From: Stentor coeruleus
Lineage: Eukaryota; Ciliophora; Heterotrichea; Heterotrichida; Stentoridae
Assembly (NCBI GenBank): GCA_001970955.1
Contig: MPUH01000163.1
Span: 1 to 64,000 of the forward strand
Length of the DNA: 64,000 nt
Direction: 5' to 3'
Under the pieces are notes generated by a model, which did no database searches, was not told the origin of the DNA, and worked only from the letters and a program-made list of their open reading frames with translations. A program made the position numbers and the translations under genes. Shown here piece by piece: positions 1 to 10,014 of the stretch (position 1 is the stretch's first letter; each line of letters begins with the position of its first letter).

Positions 1-874
1 TATATCAAAACAGATTTTGCAAAGCAGTAGCCAAGAAAGAAATAATCACTTAAAGTCAAAAAGTCAAAATTTTAGTACCAAAATTTTTCTTACCAAAAAA
101 GCTTTGCATCAATTTCATCTCTTCAAGCGAAGCTAGAAAACAGAAATCTAATTTGAAGCCTCTTATATATTTACAGTCTCATATGCTAAGTCGGCTAAAA
201 TAAGTTCAGCATGTGCATATGCCATAAAGAATCTAAACTACTTGCAATCTTTACTTTAATCACTTAAAAGATTCTTCAATTACCTAAAAGATTAACAAAA
301 GATCACGATTATAGGCTTTAACTACAACTTGGCTAGTTTTTCTGCGAAAAATTCTTTGTCTATAAAAGTAACAAAATCAAAATTTCGTCAAACTTAACCA
401 AGTTCTTAATATTTCAACTATATAATCTTCTGTAAGTCAATTTAATCTGCTTAACTAATCATATAGCTATTAATTTGATAGGAAATCCTATTACCGAAAT
501 CATTAAGGCAATAATGAACTATATGCATAAAGAAATGCTTATAAAAGGTATATAACAACTAAAACTATTAGGTTTTTCTGAATATTTTATTTTAATTACA
601 TATGAATGGGGTGAATACTTCAGCTTTATAGTAATTTTTTAGTTTAATCAACATCTTAATTACTTAAAAAAAAAATCATCTATAGCACCTATTTTATTAA
701 TCAAATTTAGGACATTCAGTAAAGAAAATTGAAAACCTCTAAATTAATTTCTCAATCTTCCAATTAAATAGCCAATACTATTATTTTTAAACTTACCACA
801 TATACTTTTATGCTAACTATTCTAAATCATCATATTCTATACCTAATAAAAAAATACACTCTAATAAAAATATA
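1..874. other. Intergenic, no gene seen
   Basis: I see no reading frame, RNA gene or repeat of note. The right part is C-rich and G-poor on the plus strand, as expected downstream of the minus-strand kinase gene that ends at 875. Confidence 0.5.
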
Positions 875-1930
875 TTATTCTACTAATTTTGTATCTGATG
901 TGTCTTTCCTAAACAACGTCACATCAAATAAATATCCTGCGAACAGTTTCTGACTATTCAAATTATTAATCCTCTCATAAGAGACTTCCCACTTTTTACT
1001 AACCTGATACAAGTCAAAATTGTCTTCTTTTTTCGGTTTAAACGGAGACTCAATTGCTTTGCATCCAAATTTCATCCAATCCCAATCTTCAAACCAACAA
1101 TGTCCTTTAACTTCTTCAATCCCATTAATCCCAAGTCTATTTTCAGGTTTTCTCATAATCAGCCTATTAATAAAATCAAGGCATTCAGGACTCCATTGTG
1201 AAAGTTCTTCTTTATCCAGCCTAGCTTGTTTAGCTAAAACCGCATCTCTAATTTCCTTTCTATTTTTTCCTATATACGGTCTAAAATTTGTAATACATTC
1301 AAACAAAATAGCCCCAAGGGCAAAAAAATCAGCAACTGTTCCATGATTTTGTGAACAAAGTACTTCTGGAGCCATATACCCAGGTGTTCCACTACTTATA
1401 TAAGAATTATCTTCATTTGAATTTCTAGCTATACCAAAATCCGTAATGTGCAAATAACCATTACAGTCAAAAACGAGATTCTCAGGCTTGATATCTCTAT
1501 GAACAATTCCATTACTATGCAAATACTCAAGTCCAACTACAATGCATGCAGCTAAAAACCGCAACGCTTCTTCAGATCTCACTCGATTATTTATGACAAA
1601 ATAATGTCTTAGATCCCCGCCACTCATCAAATCAACTACCAAATAAAGACTTTGTCTAGTTTGGAAAGCATAATGTAGATTTACTATAAAAGGATGATTC
1701 AGAAAACCTAATAGATGCCTTTCATTCATAATTGTTGATACAGATTTTTTTGCTACTATAAGGTTTTTTCTCATTTCTTTCATAGCGAAAATCTGACCTG
1801 TTTCATTGTGCTGGACTTTAAAAACTTGACCGTAGCCTCCTCTTCCGATAGGATATTTTATTGTGAAGTCTTCTAGGCAGACTGCTATTATTGGTTGATA
1901 ATGATGGTCAGTTCTAAAGCAATTTCCCAT
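875..1930 (-). CDS. AGC-family Ser/Thr protein kinase, STK32 (YANK)-like
   Basis: Predicted 351-residue kinase. Seen: a glycine-rich loop GRGGYG at 29-34, the ATP lysine in FAMKEM (K51), HRDIKPEN at 144-151, DFG at 164-166, GTPGYMAPE at 181-189 and the AGC-like RLG at 265-267, followed by a tail with PFKPK. The N-terminus MGNC fits N-myristoylation at Gly2 with a palmitoylatable Cys4, which would place it at membranes. STK32 kinases share this N-terminal arrangement and the VVDLxxGGDLR segment seen here at about 98-108. All catalytic residues are present, so it should be active. No intron is needed. The family call (AGC, nearest STK32) is firm at family level and tentative at subfamily level; the substrate is unknown. 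Confidence 0.85.
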   Translation of the reverse strand: MGNCFRTDHHYQPIIAVCLEDFTIKYPIGRGGYGQVFKVQHNETGQIFAMKEMRKNLIVAKKSVSTIMNERHLLGFLNHPFIVNLHYAFQTRQSLYLVVDLMSGGDLRHYFVINNRVRSEEALRFLAACIVVGLEYLHSNGIVHRDIKPENLVFDCNGYLHITDFGIARNSNEDNSYISSGTPGYMAPEVLCSQNHGTVADFFALGAILFECITNFRPYIGKNRKEIRDAVLAKQARLDKEELSQWSPECLDFINRLIMRKPENRLGINGIEEVKGHCWFEDWDWMKFGCKAIESPFKPKKEDNFDLYQVSKKWEVSYERINNLNSQKLFAGYLFDVTLFRKDTSDTKLVE

Positions 1931-2962
1931 TTATGAGTTATCAGAATTGTGATTTTAGAAAAGGGCTATGAGAAGTTATGAGCATTTTTTAGGTTTTTTG
2001 ATAAGATTATGATTGGATTAAGATCTCTGGAAGTGGGATGTGTAGGTTGAAGTTTTGGAAATGGGAAAGTATAGGATGAGGATAGGAATTAGGGAAGTAA
2101 AAGTAGGAAATTTTAAATTTACTTGGATTTTATTATAGAAATAAGTTGGGAAAAAGTTAGGAAGATGATGATGGGTTCAAGGGTTTTTCATTGTTCATAG
2201 AATAGTGGTATTTTTTTTTTTTGGTTTTTGGTAAGATAATAAGAACTATGATTTTCAAGGGTAGGAAATTAATTAGAGGATGATATAAAGCTTTTGCTTT
2301 TATACTTAGAGGTAGTTAATGTTTATATTATATTTGCGTAAAACATATCGAAACGCTCATTCAATATTAAAAACTTAAGCTAGCTTTGCACAGTTGGACA
2401 AAAATATTTACTGTTAAATTACGTTCTAGTTGCATGCCAGTTTTATTATCTCAAATAAAAAAAATTATTTTGTCTTCTCAAATCGCAGCTATCCTATAAA
2501 AACTTAAGTGTCTATTATAACAAATCATATTCAATAACAAAATTCTTACATCTTGTCTAGTTAATTTAAATATCAAAAATATAAATCCTATTCAAATAAA
2601 CAAAAATCCTTTAAATGCCTAACTTTTCTAATACAACATAAAAATTTGCACGATATAAACTTCATTCAACTACAAATTATGTTTATAAAATCCTATAATC
2701 TCCTATTATTTTTTTTAAAACTCATATCATAATATCATTCCTACTATTTTTGCATCTTCCTCAATAACCAATTATACTAAACCCATAAAAAATCCTATCT
2801 CCTCCAATTCCAATCCATATCTTCTCCTCTAGCTCAATATTTCAACTTATTATTATTTCTTCACCAATACAACATAAATTCACCTTTAAACTTTTCTATT
2901 TCAAACAACAATTTCCCTATAACAATCATCAACATATTATTTCTTATCTATAAGTTAAAAAC
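1931..2962. other. Intergenic between two minus-strand genes
   Basis: No gene seen. The part next to the kinase start is G-rich on the plus strand (C-rich upstream flank on the coding strand), and the part next to the bZIP stop is C-rich. It contains a poly-T run near 2213-2222. Confidence 0.5.
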
Positions 2963-3586
2963 TCATCTCATTATCAGAAAATGCGTCAAACACACGCATA
3001 CAAGGACTAAAACAGTCAACAAAACCGGCTTTACACCCAGACCATCTTCATTAAAAGACAAAGACCTGCTACCAGCGTTTACTGGTTGTACGTCATCAAT
3101 ATGGAAGATTGAAATTATGCTCAGAATAGCAATTGTCAAACCGAATCCTGCAATTTTTTTCCCTTTACCAACATGTTGTTCGATATTTTGATTTTGCATG
3201 ATTTCATCTTTGTTAATCTTCGGTTCTTCAGGTTTTTTGCTTTGAGCTAACTTTTTAAACATTTCAATTTGTTTTCTTAGGGCATCATTTTCACTTTTTA
3301 GGTGCGTATTTTCTATTTTCAGCTTTCCAGTGTTTGCTTTTAAGCTATCAAGTGAAGTGAATATATGACATTCTTCTAATTTTTTCCTTGCTCTGATTCT
3401 GACAGCACTCTCACGATTCTGTTTACGTTTTCTTGCTTTTTTATACTCTTCTGATCCTGGAGGATAAAGTGACTCATCATCTTCACGATTATGCTTACAA
3501 GGGAATTGATAGCATGAGCCTGTTGTGTCAGATTCAATGTCATGAAGATCCAAGCCTTCATAGGCTAGGTAGTCTAAAGTGCTCAT
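2963..3586 (-). CDS. bZIP transcription factor with two C-terminal hydrophobic segments
   Basis: A basic region with the N-x7-R signature (NRESAVRIR) is followed after nine residues by heptads I-L-L-L-L-F, a full bZIP dimerisation and DNA-binding unit. Towards the C-terminus are two hydrophobic stretches (about 145-161 and 185-207), the last ending four residues after the hydrophobic core at the stop. This suggests a membrane-tethered factor of the kind released by proteolysis in ATF6/CREB3 or plant bZIP17/28 signalling; that mode of action is inference. I chose the ATG at 3586 (207 aa). An in-frame ATG at 3646 would add 20 hydrophobic, AT-rich-encoded residues and leave only 5 nt to the upstream gene. 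The stop is TGA, evidence for the standard code. Confidence 0.8.
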   Translation of the reverse strand: MSTLDYLAYEGLDLHDIESDTTGSCYQFPCKHNREDDESLYPPGSEEYKKARKRKQNRESAVRIRARKKLEECHIFTSLDSLKANTGKLKIENTHLKSENDALRKQIEMFKKLAQSKKPEEPKINKDEIMQNQNIEQHVGKGKKIAGFGLTIAILSIISIFHIDDVQPVNAGSRSLSFNEDGLGVKPVLLTVLVLVCVCLTHFLIMR

Positions 3587-3651
3587 ATTTTTATTACGTG
3601 TACTAAAAATTAGATAAAATACACATATTATATTGATATTATTCATTAATA

Positions 3652-4773
3652 CTATTTAGAAAGAAACCCACGGGAACGCAAAGTTTTCATAGAAGTCTGC
3701 TTCTCAGGTAAAGCAGTATAAGTCTGAGCTTCATTAACCGCTTTATCCCAAACTGACACTTTAGGATTAGTCCTAGGCAAGTGAAGTTTCTCAGCTCCAA
3801 GACCTTGAAAAGGTGCATGACTTATAATATTATATCCACGATTAGTTGTTTCTAAAAATCTCTCATGAGAAATCCTATTTAATGAAGCTGATTTTTTTAA
3901 ATCCTGCTCAGCAATATCTTTTATCCTATAATCTTTTTCAATATCATAACGATTCTCATATCTTTTTTTAGCATTTTTTTCCCTTAAATCAATTTCCTCT
4001 AACCTTTTTTTATCCACAACTTTCATACCTATAGGTTGATAAAGTGCCCCTTCACTATATTTTATTCCATGAGGTAATTTTTCTATATATTCAATTCCAT
4101 GAGTTTTTTCTTTTTCCTTAACTTCATTCCAATAGTCTTTTTCTTTAACTTCATCAACAAAAGTGCATTTTATTGGGTCGAAATCCCGACTTTTCCAATA
4201 TTCTGCAGCTGCTTCTTGTCTATAGCTTTCATTATCAAGTTTAGTTTTTTGTTCATGTTGTTGAAAATATCGATTTGTTAGGATGTTATAATCTCTATAT
4301 TCGACTGTGTGGATTTTATAAGTCTTAACTTTAGTTGCAGGTCTTGGAGGTCTATTTTCTGGAGGTAAGAAATGATGATCAGCAAAATCTTGGTTTGATA
4401 CTATATTATATTCAGTATTTGAAGTATTTCCAAGCCTACGATTTTTGTAATTAGGGAGTTTTTCTACAGGATATCCAGGAAGACCTTCTAAGCCTTTAAG
4501 TTTATTTTCAAGGTTGACTAAGTTAAAGGTTTGTTCGTATCTTAAAGCCCGATCTTGGTTCATAGCAAGAGTATCAATCATGCGTTTCTTTTCGATTTCT
4601 CTTAAGTTTTTTTCTATTAAAGGGTCATTATAAGTTTGAAGTATTGGATTATAAGGACATTCGCCTTGGAGTATATTGACAAAATTTGTCCGTGCCGTTT
4701 TTACCATTTCTGGGACTTTTTTTTTCTCTTGCTCGTACTCAGCTAGAGCATCTTTCCATCCTTGAACATCCAT
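3652..4773 (-). CDS. Conserved-looking protein with three YNI motifs, function unknown
   Basis: A 373-residue soluble, charged, largely helical protein that I do not recognise. Three related motifs stand out: EYNIVSNQDF at 121-130, DYNILTNRYF at 161-170 and GYNIISHAPF at 323-332, giving a consensus YNI-x-(S/T)-(N/H)-x-x-F. A central lysine/glutamate-rich stretch (about 210-300) looks helical. No signal peptide or membrane segment. It lies 65 nt upstream of the bZIP start on the same strand. Such repeated Tyr/Asn motifs in long charged proteins are reminiscent of microtubule-associated ciliary proteins, but that is a guess. Confidence 0.75.
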   Translation of the reverse strand: MDVQGWKDALAEYEQEKKKVPEMVKTARTNFVNILQGECPYNPILQTYNDPLIEKNLREIEKKRMIDTLAMNQDRALRYEQTFNLVNLENKLKGLEGLPGYPVEKLPNYKNRRLGNTSNTEYNIVSNQDFADHHFLPPENRPPRPATKVKTYKIHTVEYRDYNILTNRYFQQHEQKTKLDNESYRQEAAAEYWKSRDFDPIKCTFVDEVKEKDYWNEVKEKEKTHGIEYIEKLPHGIKYSEGALYQPIGMKVVDKKRLEEIDLREKNAKKRYENRYDIEKDYRIKDIAEQDLKKSASLNRISHERFLETTNRGYNIISHAPFQGLGAEKLHLPRTNPKVSVWDKAVNEAQTYTALPEKQTSMKTLRSRGFLSK

Positions 4774-5090
4774 TTATAAGTTTAACCCAGAAAATATAAT
4801 CAAGTAAATGTTATTATATAAAAAAGCTAAGTTTTATATATAAATCAAGTTAATATTATATTATAAAAAGAAACAATTTATAAGGGTTTTTCTAATTATC
4901 AAGAGGAAATTTTGTATTAGTTTATTAGAAAAATTATACTATTTATATTATTTTATATGCAATATTAGATTATAATATTGAAACTTGAATTATATGGTTT
5001 TTAGGTATTTATTTTATATTTCTTTGAAATTTTGAGATTAATACAATAGTTATTATAATAATAGAAATACTAGTATGATTTATTAGAGTT
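4774..5090. other. Intergenic, no gene seen
   Basis: Very AT-rich spacer between two minus-strand genes. I see nothing but short A/T runs. Confidence 0.5.
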
Positions 5091-5537
5091 TTAGTTCATT
5101 TTCAACAGACTTTTCATTTTAGTTGATGCTCCTGGTTTGTTTTTATTTTTATTGATAGTAGGGAAGTATCTTGAATGTGGAGTGCAAGAACGAAAATTTG
5201 AATTGTTTCTATCTTGGTAATTAGGCTTGGTTTTCTTAGATTCTTTTGGGCTTGGGTATTCTATTAAAGGGTCTTTATAGTAACTATGTCTGCTATATAA
5301 CGGTTCTAAGCTGCTGACAATAAGTTTGTTGTGATTTCTTTCAGTGACTTTTCTTGAAGACTTTTGTTTTTTTGTGCATTTTATCCAAGGTATGCGGAAA
5401 TTACCCTGATGAAATTGAAACTCTGGCTTACATAATGGAAAAATGAACATTGAATCTTCGATATTTCTGAGTTCTTTAGAGGATCTTAATTCTTGGGAAT
5501 ATAAAATAATGTTTGGGTTGTGTGATCTGATTTTCAT
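5091..5537 (-). CDS. Small basic hypothetical protein
   Basis: A 148-residue frame starting at the ATG at 5537; the frame is open a little further upstream but has no earlier ATG. The product is rich in Lys, Ser, Asn and Pro, with short polar segments and no recognised domain, membrane segment or signal peptide. Its base composition is richer in G+C than the flanks on either side, which supports coding. Low-complexity basic proteins like this recur in the window (at 23293, 27847, 28721 and 56109). Function unknown. Confidence 0.55.
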   Translation of the reverse strand: MKIRSHNPNIILYSQELRSSKELRNIEDSMFIFPLCKPEFQFHQGNFRIPWIKCTKKQKSSRKVTERNHNKLIVSSLEPLYSRHSYYKDPLIEYPSPKESKKTKPNYQDRNNSNFRSCTPHSRYFPTINKNKNKPGASTKMKSLLKMN

Positions 5538-6427
5538 GATTATTATAAACTTGACATTTATCAAATTTCCTCACTAGCATCAAGCCAACTAAAAACTATT
5601 ATTTACTTTTTTCAACTTTTTAAGTCAATTTTTTATACCCAAAATCTTAATCTAAATATTTTATATAAAATCAAAATGCTCAATTGAAATGTCTACAGCT
5701 TAAATCTGAATATAAATCAATAAAATATACATGTTTAGTTACTATAAGATAATATAAAAATAATAAGCAGATATTGTAATAAATATTTTAATCTGATGGA
5801 AAAATATTAGCATGATGGCTGAAAGCTCTTTTGATGTTGGATGAAAATAATCAACTGATTTATGCATTTATACTCGAACTAACATTGATATTGGATTTTA
5901 AACATTTAAAGCATTTAAATTTCATGATGATAAATTACTACATTTTGTTTTATTATTCTGTTGAAACCTGTATTTTTTGCAGAAATATTTGCTTTTTATT
6001 AGAAATTAAAGAAAATCTCTTTTTGACACTTAAAAACTCTCCTCAAAAAATTTGAAGTGAATATCTAAAAATTATCTATAGTCTAATTGATGAAATATTT
6101 ATAGAAGAATTTTTCAGATAATTTAATACAATAAACTAGCCAATGTAAAATCAAAAAAACATAATTTTTTTACTTTATTTACAACTAGATACTTTTATAA
6201 ACCTATAATAAATTATACATTGAAAATCCTAAAAAGATAAACTATAACAGTTTAGCACCCAATTATAAAAATATTTTATACTTAATAAAATCTTTCATAT
6301 AGCAATCCAAAAATCTCAATTATTTTATATAAAACTTTAATCTAATTTCAATAATACTCCATCTCTTTATCATTCTAATCAAAACTATTATCTTATTAAA
6401 AACGAATTTGTAAACCCCATACCAAAT
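5538..6427. other. Intergenic, no convincing gene
   Basis: AT-rich spacer. A 74-codon plus-strand frame (5831-6055) is present but reads as low-complexity Leu/Ile/Phe and is not supported. Confidence 0.5.
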
Positions 6428-7825
6428 CTAACTCCTTTGTGCACTATCAGCCTGTATGCACATTTTCAACCCCTGCAACGTAACTTGTATAAATTTATTC
6501 CAAACACCTTCTTCATTTATATTCACAACAATCTCTTCACCAGCTTTTAAAACTTTAAAATTAGACTTTCCCATCTGATAATAAACTTTAACTCCTGATT
6601 TAAACTCAGCTTCAAAATTTGCATCAGGTAAATTCGACATAAGTAAATACCTTGCCTGATCATCTTCAATAACAACTTTTGGAGTTTTACTTTTTATTGT
6701 ATGTAAGCATTGTTCAGCATATCTATATATTTTTTCAGCATGAATAGGAAGGTTTTTTAACGTATATTTTACTGATCTATAGAAAATTTCAGACCCATCT
6801 GGGGATATCTCAAGATTTTTAGACCCAATAATAACTTTCAACCAACCATAAGGGGTGATTTCTAAACGTCCATTCTTGATTTCATGGACAAAAGGTTGTA
6901 AGCCTAAAGTATTTATAGGAGATAATAGAGAAAATTGCATACCTTTGTATTTACTTTCAGGTAACCCAGAATTCCTACAGCTCAGTGGAGCTTCTAAATA
7001 ATCATAAAATGATTCCTCTGAGTAGTCTTGTGTTGAGAAAAATTCATGGGATAAAATCTCACTTGGAGTCAGTCGAGAACCTGGGTCCATGCTAAGCATG
7101 GACGAAATTAAGTTTTTAGCGCTTTCTGATATATATTCTGGAAATGAAAACTCGAGGTTTTTTGTCTTGGCAAAAGTTTCACCTATTGAGCCTCCTTCAA
7201 AAGGAGGCCTTCCTGTAAGCATTGCATAAAACACACAGCCCAATGCCCAGATATCGGAAGAAAGTCCATAAGGCTGCTTTTGGATAATTTCCCTGATTTA
7301 ATGTTACGGGGATATATAATTAGGTGTTCCACAAAATGTCTCTCGAAAACCTTGAAATTCGTCAAGTTTCACCGCCAGACCAAAATCTGTTATTTGTGGC
7401 TTGGTTCGGTATAGGAGGATGTTTGCTAGTTTTAGATCACGATGCATTATCCCTGAGGCTTGAAGGAAATTCACAGCTTCTACTAGTTGTCTTAGTATTT
7501 CTTTACAGCAATTTTCTGTAAATTTTCCATCACGTTGTATTGCTGTTCTTAAATCAACACCTGGATTATATTCAAGTAAAAGATAATAATGTTCATCGTC
7601 TTCAAAAAAATCATATAGTTGGATAATATTAGGATGACGTAATGAACGCTGGATATCTATTTCATTTTGTAAACTTTTTATCTGTTTTTTGGTTGTGACT
7701 CTAGTTTTTTGTATAACCTTAATCGCATATTCATCTAAAGTCTTCTTTCCTCTAACATGATAAACAGTAGAAAATGCTCCTTGGCCTAAAACTTGGAGGA
7801 ACTGATATTCGTTGAGTTTGTCCAT
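6428..7825 (-). CDS. PLK4: Polo-like kinase 4 (SAK), two exons
   Basis: Exons 7308-7825 and 6428-7292 join across a 15-nt intron to give 460 residues. Kinase motifs: GQGAFSTVY at 14-22, K36 in AIK, HRDLKLAN at 128-135, DFG at 147-149, and GTPNYISPE at 166-174, the last completed only by splicing and very like the PLK4 activation segment. The C-terminal half contains YTLKNLP, KSKTPKV and NLPDANFEAEFKSGVKV, which match the PB1-PB2 (cryptic polo-box) cassette of PLK4. PLK4 is the master kinase for centriole/basal-body duplication. The protein is much shorter than animal PLK4 (roughly 950 aa): the linker is short and I see no third polo box. Unspliced, the frame stops at once. Confidence 0.9.
7293..7307 (-). 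other. 15-nt intron in PLK4
   Basis: Coding-strand sequence GTAACATTAAATCAG. It interrupts the Pro codon of the YISPE motif (phase 2); removing it restores the kinase APE region, while keeping it gives an immediate TAA. Confidence 0.95.
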
Positions 7826-8074
7826 ATTTTTTTAAATTTCTAAAGAAAAAAAACAGTTTATATTGCATTCAAGAAAAAACTACATAAAAGTTGTTTCCAA
7901 TAAAAAGTCTAATTAACCTTATGAAATTGCATATATTTATGAATACTTCCTATTATAAACTGAAAAACCATTACAACCACTTATCAGACAATACAAACCC
8001 TATCATAAACAGTATAAAATCCTCAACTTCTTACCAAAAATCCACTTTATCAACCAACCTACTCTTTTTAAAAT

Positions 8075-8686
8075 CTACCTATTTTTAGTGAATCTCATAA
8101 TAGGGCATTCATGACTAAAGTACTCTTTATCTTGTAAGTGTTCAGGGAGTATCGTAAGGGTCCATCCTTTCTTCTCAGCAAGTTTATAAAACCCTAAATC
8201 CCTAGTCATCCTCAGTTCATTACACAGCAAAATGACCGTATTTTTCGTCGACAGCACATCCAATGTATCAAGCAATGGTTCAAAAAGGTCTGGTTCATAA
8301 ACCACATCAGAACCAATAATCAAATCAAATGTTCCAGGATTTCCTGGATTAAACCAGTCTATTTCCCCACACGACACATTACTCGTTGCATTAATATCAA
8401 TATTTGTCTGTATAAGTGGTAAATGAGATCTTAAATCTGACAAATAAACTCTAAGTTTAGGTTCCATCAAAGCACAAGCTAAGCCACAGATCCCAGTACC
8501 ACTACCAACTTCTAATACTGTAGTAGCCTTAGAAAATACCAAATCTTTATTACAATAAAGGAACTTTGCTAGTATTAATGATGCATCCCAAACCATACCT
8601 CCAATACCAACTTGACCTTCTTGTTCGATTTTGACTGTCACATTACCTATTTCAAACTCTTTAAGGAAAATCGGCAGGAGCGACAT
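8075..8686 (-). CDS. METTL21-type (methyltransferase family 16) protein lysine methyltransferase
   Basis: A 203-residue class I SAM methyltransferase. Seen: GGMVWDASLILAKFL at the start of the fold, the SAM-binding motif LEVGSGTGICGL, the acidic post-motif LSDL, and SDVVYEPDLFEPLL containing the DxxY-type motif that marks the METTL21/EEF2KMT/CAMKMT group of lysine methyltransferases. Those enzymes modify chaperones, elongation factors or calmodulin; which substrate applies here cannot be told. The start codon is only 5 nt after the TAA of the RWDD1-like gene on the same strand, so the two may share a transcript. Length is usual for the family. Confidence 0.85.
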   Translation of the reverse strand: MSLLPIFLKEFEIGNVTVKIEQEGQVGIGGMVWDASLILAKFLYCNKDLVFSKATTVLEVGSGTGICGLACALMEPKLRVYLSDLRSHLPLIQTNIDINATSNVSCGEIDWFNPGNPGTFDLIIGSDVVYEPDLFEPLLDTLDVLSTKNTVILLCNELRMTRDLGFYKLAEKKGWTLTILPEHLQDKEYFSHECPIMRFTKNR

Positions 8687-8691
8687 TTTTA

Positions 8692-9300
8692 TTAAGAAAC
8701 TACTTCAATATCTTCATCTTTTAACTCTTCTTCAACTTCTAACTCTTCACCACCTTCAAATAATTGCTTACCTGTTGGTTTACTCCAGACTTCTGCATAT
8801 GTTAACCCGTTTATAAAAATATCAAATTTTATTGCTTCCATTCTTAACCTTTCTAGTTCTTTTTGCTCTTCATCATAAGCTTTTTTCCATGATAAAAAAG
8901 TTTCAAGACTTACTGAAGTGTACTTATCATAAACTTTTCTAAAGATTTCAGGCGCTTTAGGAATATCGACTATTGTAAGTTTTTCTAAATATTCTCTTAT
9001 AGCTTCTATGATATCAAAGGTCATTGGAGAATTTAATGATCGATTTACAATATCATGAGCAACTTGTTTAACTTCTTCTATTATGTGGTTAGAAGTAGAT
9101 CCAAAAGGTTTGAAAGTGAGGATTGGGGCATCGTTTGGGTAGTGTTCGGTGAATAAAACATTCATTCTTATCCCATCTATTGAGTTTTGGTCAAGAATAG
9201 CAGATATAAAAACATCAAATGATCCATCGGAATGCTTTTGGATTATGTCAGGGTAGATTGACTCGAGAGCGCCTAGTTCTTCAGCTTGCTCATCGTTCAT
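8692..9300 (-). CDS. RWDD1: RWD-domain protein, RWDD1/GIR2 (DFRP2)-like
   Basis: A 202-residue protein with an N-terminal RWD domain: EELGALESIYPD at about 6-17, then the YPNDAP turn at about 53-58. A helical middle leads to the C-terminal TGKQLFEGGEE segment and an acidic tail, matching the (T/S)G(R/K)QLF element that binds the GTPase DRG2 in RWDD1/GIR2 proteins. That complex acts on translating ribosomes and in GCN2 control (family knowledge). No intron. Its TAA is followed by a second TAA and, after 5 nt, by the ATG of the methyltransferase gene. Confidence 0.85.
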   Translation of the reverse strand: MNDEQAEELGALESIYPDIIQKHSDGSFDVFISAILDQNSIDGIRMNVLFTEHYPNDAPILTFKPFGSTSNHIIEEVKQVAHDIVNRSLNSPMTFDIIEAIREYLEKLTIVDIPKAPEIFRKVYDKYTSVSLETFLSWKKAYDEEQKELERLRMEAIKFDIFINGLTYAEVWSKPTGKQLFEGGEELEVEEELKDEDIEVVS

Positions 9301-9744
9301 TTTTATATTTTTTTGGGGTTTTTTGGTATTGGATTTGGTGTTTGTGAAAGGAAGCTTTTGGTTAGTGAACTGGATGTTAGGATTTTTTGGTTATGGGAAA
9401 TTAGGCTGGATTTTAGATTGATTTTTTGTAGGAAAAAACATTCACAAGAAAAATCCAAAAAATAGCTTCTCTAATCCTCTAAAAATCTAATAAGGCTACT
9501 AATTCCTTCAATAATAACTTTCTCAACTTCCCTTAAAATGATTGAACAAAAGCATAACTCCAAGCCTAACCCTTGAAAATTTTCCTATCCAGATCTCAAA
9601 ATCCTCCAAAACTCTATTTTAATTTCCCTAACACTTATTCTCACCTTCCCAACATTCAAAAACTCTCAACCAAAAGCTCCTCTCAATATCCATATTCAAC
9701 CCTTTATCATACCTCCATACATAAAAATTAAAAAACAAAATAAA
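9301..9744. other. Intergenic with strand-composition flip
   Basis: No gene. The left part is rich in G and T on the plus strand (upstream flank of RWDD1), then from about 9470 the strand becomes rich in C and A (downstream flank of LC8). The switch is sharp. Confidence 0.55.
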
Positions 9745-10014
9745 CTAAGCAGACTTAAACAACAATATTGCAAGATCATCTAAGAAAAAGTAAATAAAAT
9801 GTTGAGCCTCATGAGTTATAAACGATCCATAATTCTTTCCTGTAATACAATGCCAAGTAGGTCCATACTTTTTATCAAATTCTTTTTTCATATAAGCAGC
9901 AATGTTTTTATAAACTGTTTCTGTTTGTATTGCCTGAACAGCAGTTTCTATAGCATCTTGTTGCATATCATCACTCATATCAGCACTTTTAATAATCGCC
10001 TTATAATCAGCCAT
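9745..10014 (-). CDS. DYNLL: Dynein light chain LC8
   Basis: An 89-residue protein of exactly the family length. It contains [42 protein letters not shown] and [16 protein letters not shown], nearly identical to LC8 across eukaryotes. LC8 is a dimeric hub that binds short peptides in dynein intermediate chain and many other partners, in both cytoplasmic and axonemal complexes. The gene is transcribed away from the DIX-domain gene, with only 70 bp between the two start codons. Confidence 0.97.
   Translation of the reverse strand: MADYKAIIKSADMSDDMQQDAIETAVQAIQTETVYKNIAAYMKKEFDKKYGPTWHCITGKNYGSFITHEAQHFIYFFLDDLAILLFKSA

Noticed and set aside
3361-3390. A hidden intron in the bZIP linker (CHIFTS region)
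   Set aside because: No GT...AG pair 15 nt apart exists there, and the spacing from the basic region to the first heptad is already correct.
5831-6055. Plus-strand 74-codon frame
   Set aside because: Leu/Ile/Phe-rich translation of AT-rich spacer, no domain or composition change at its ends.
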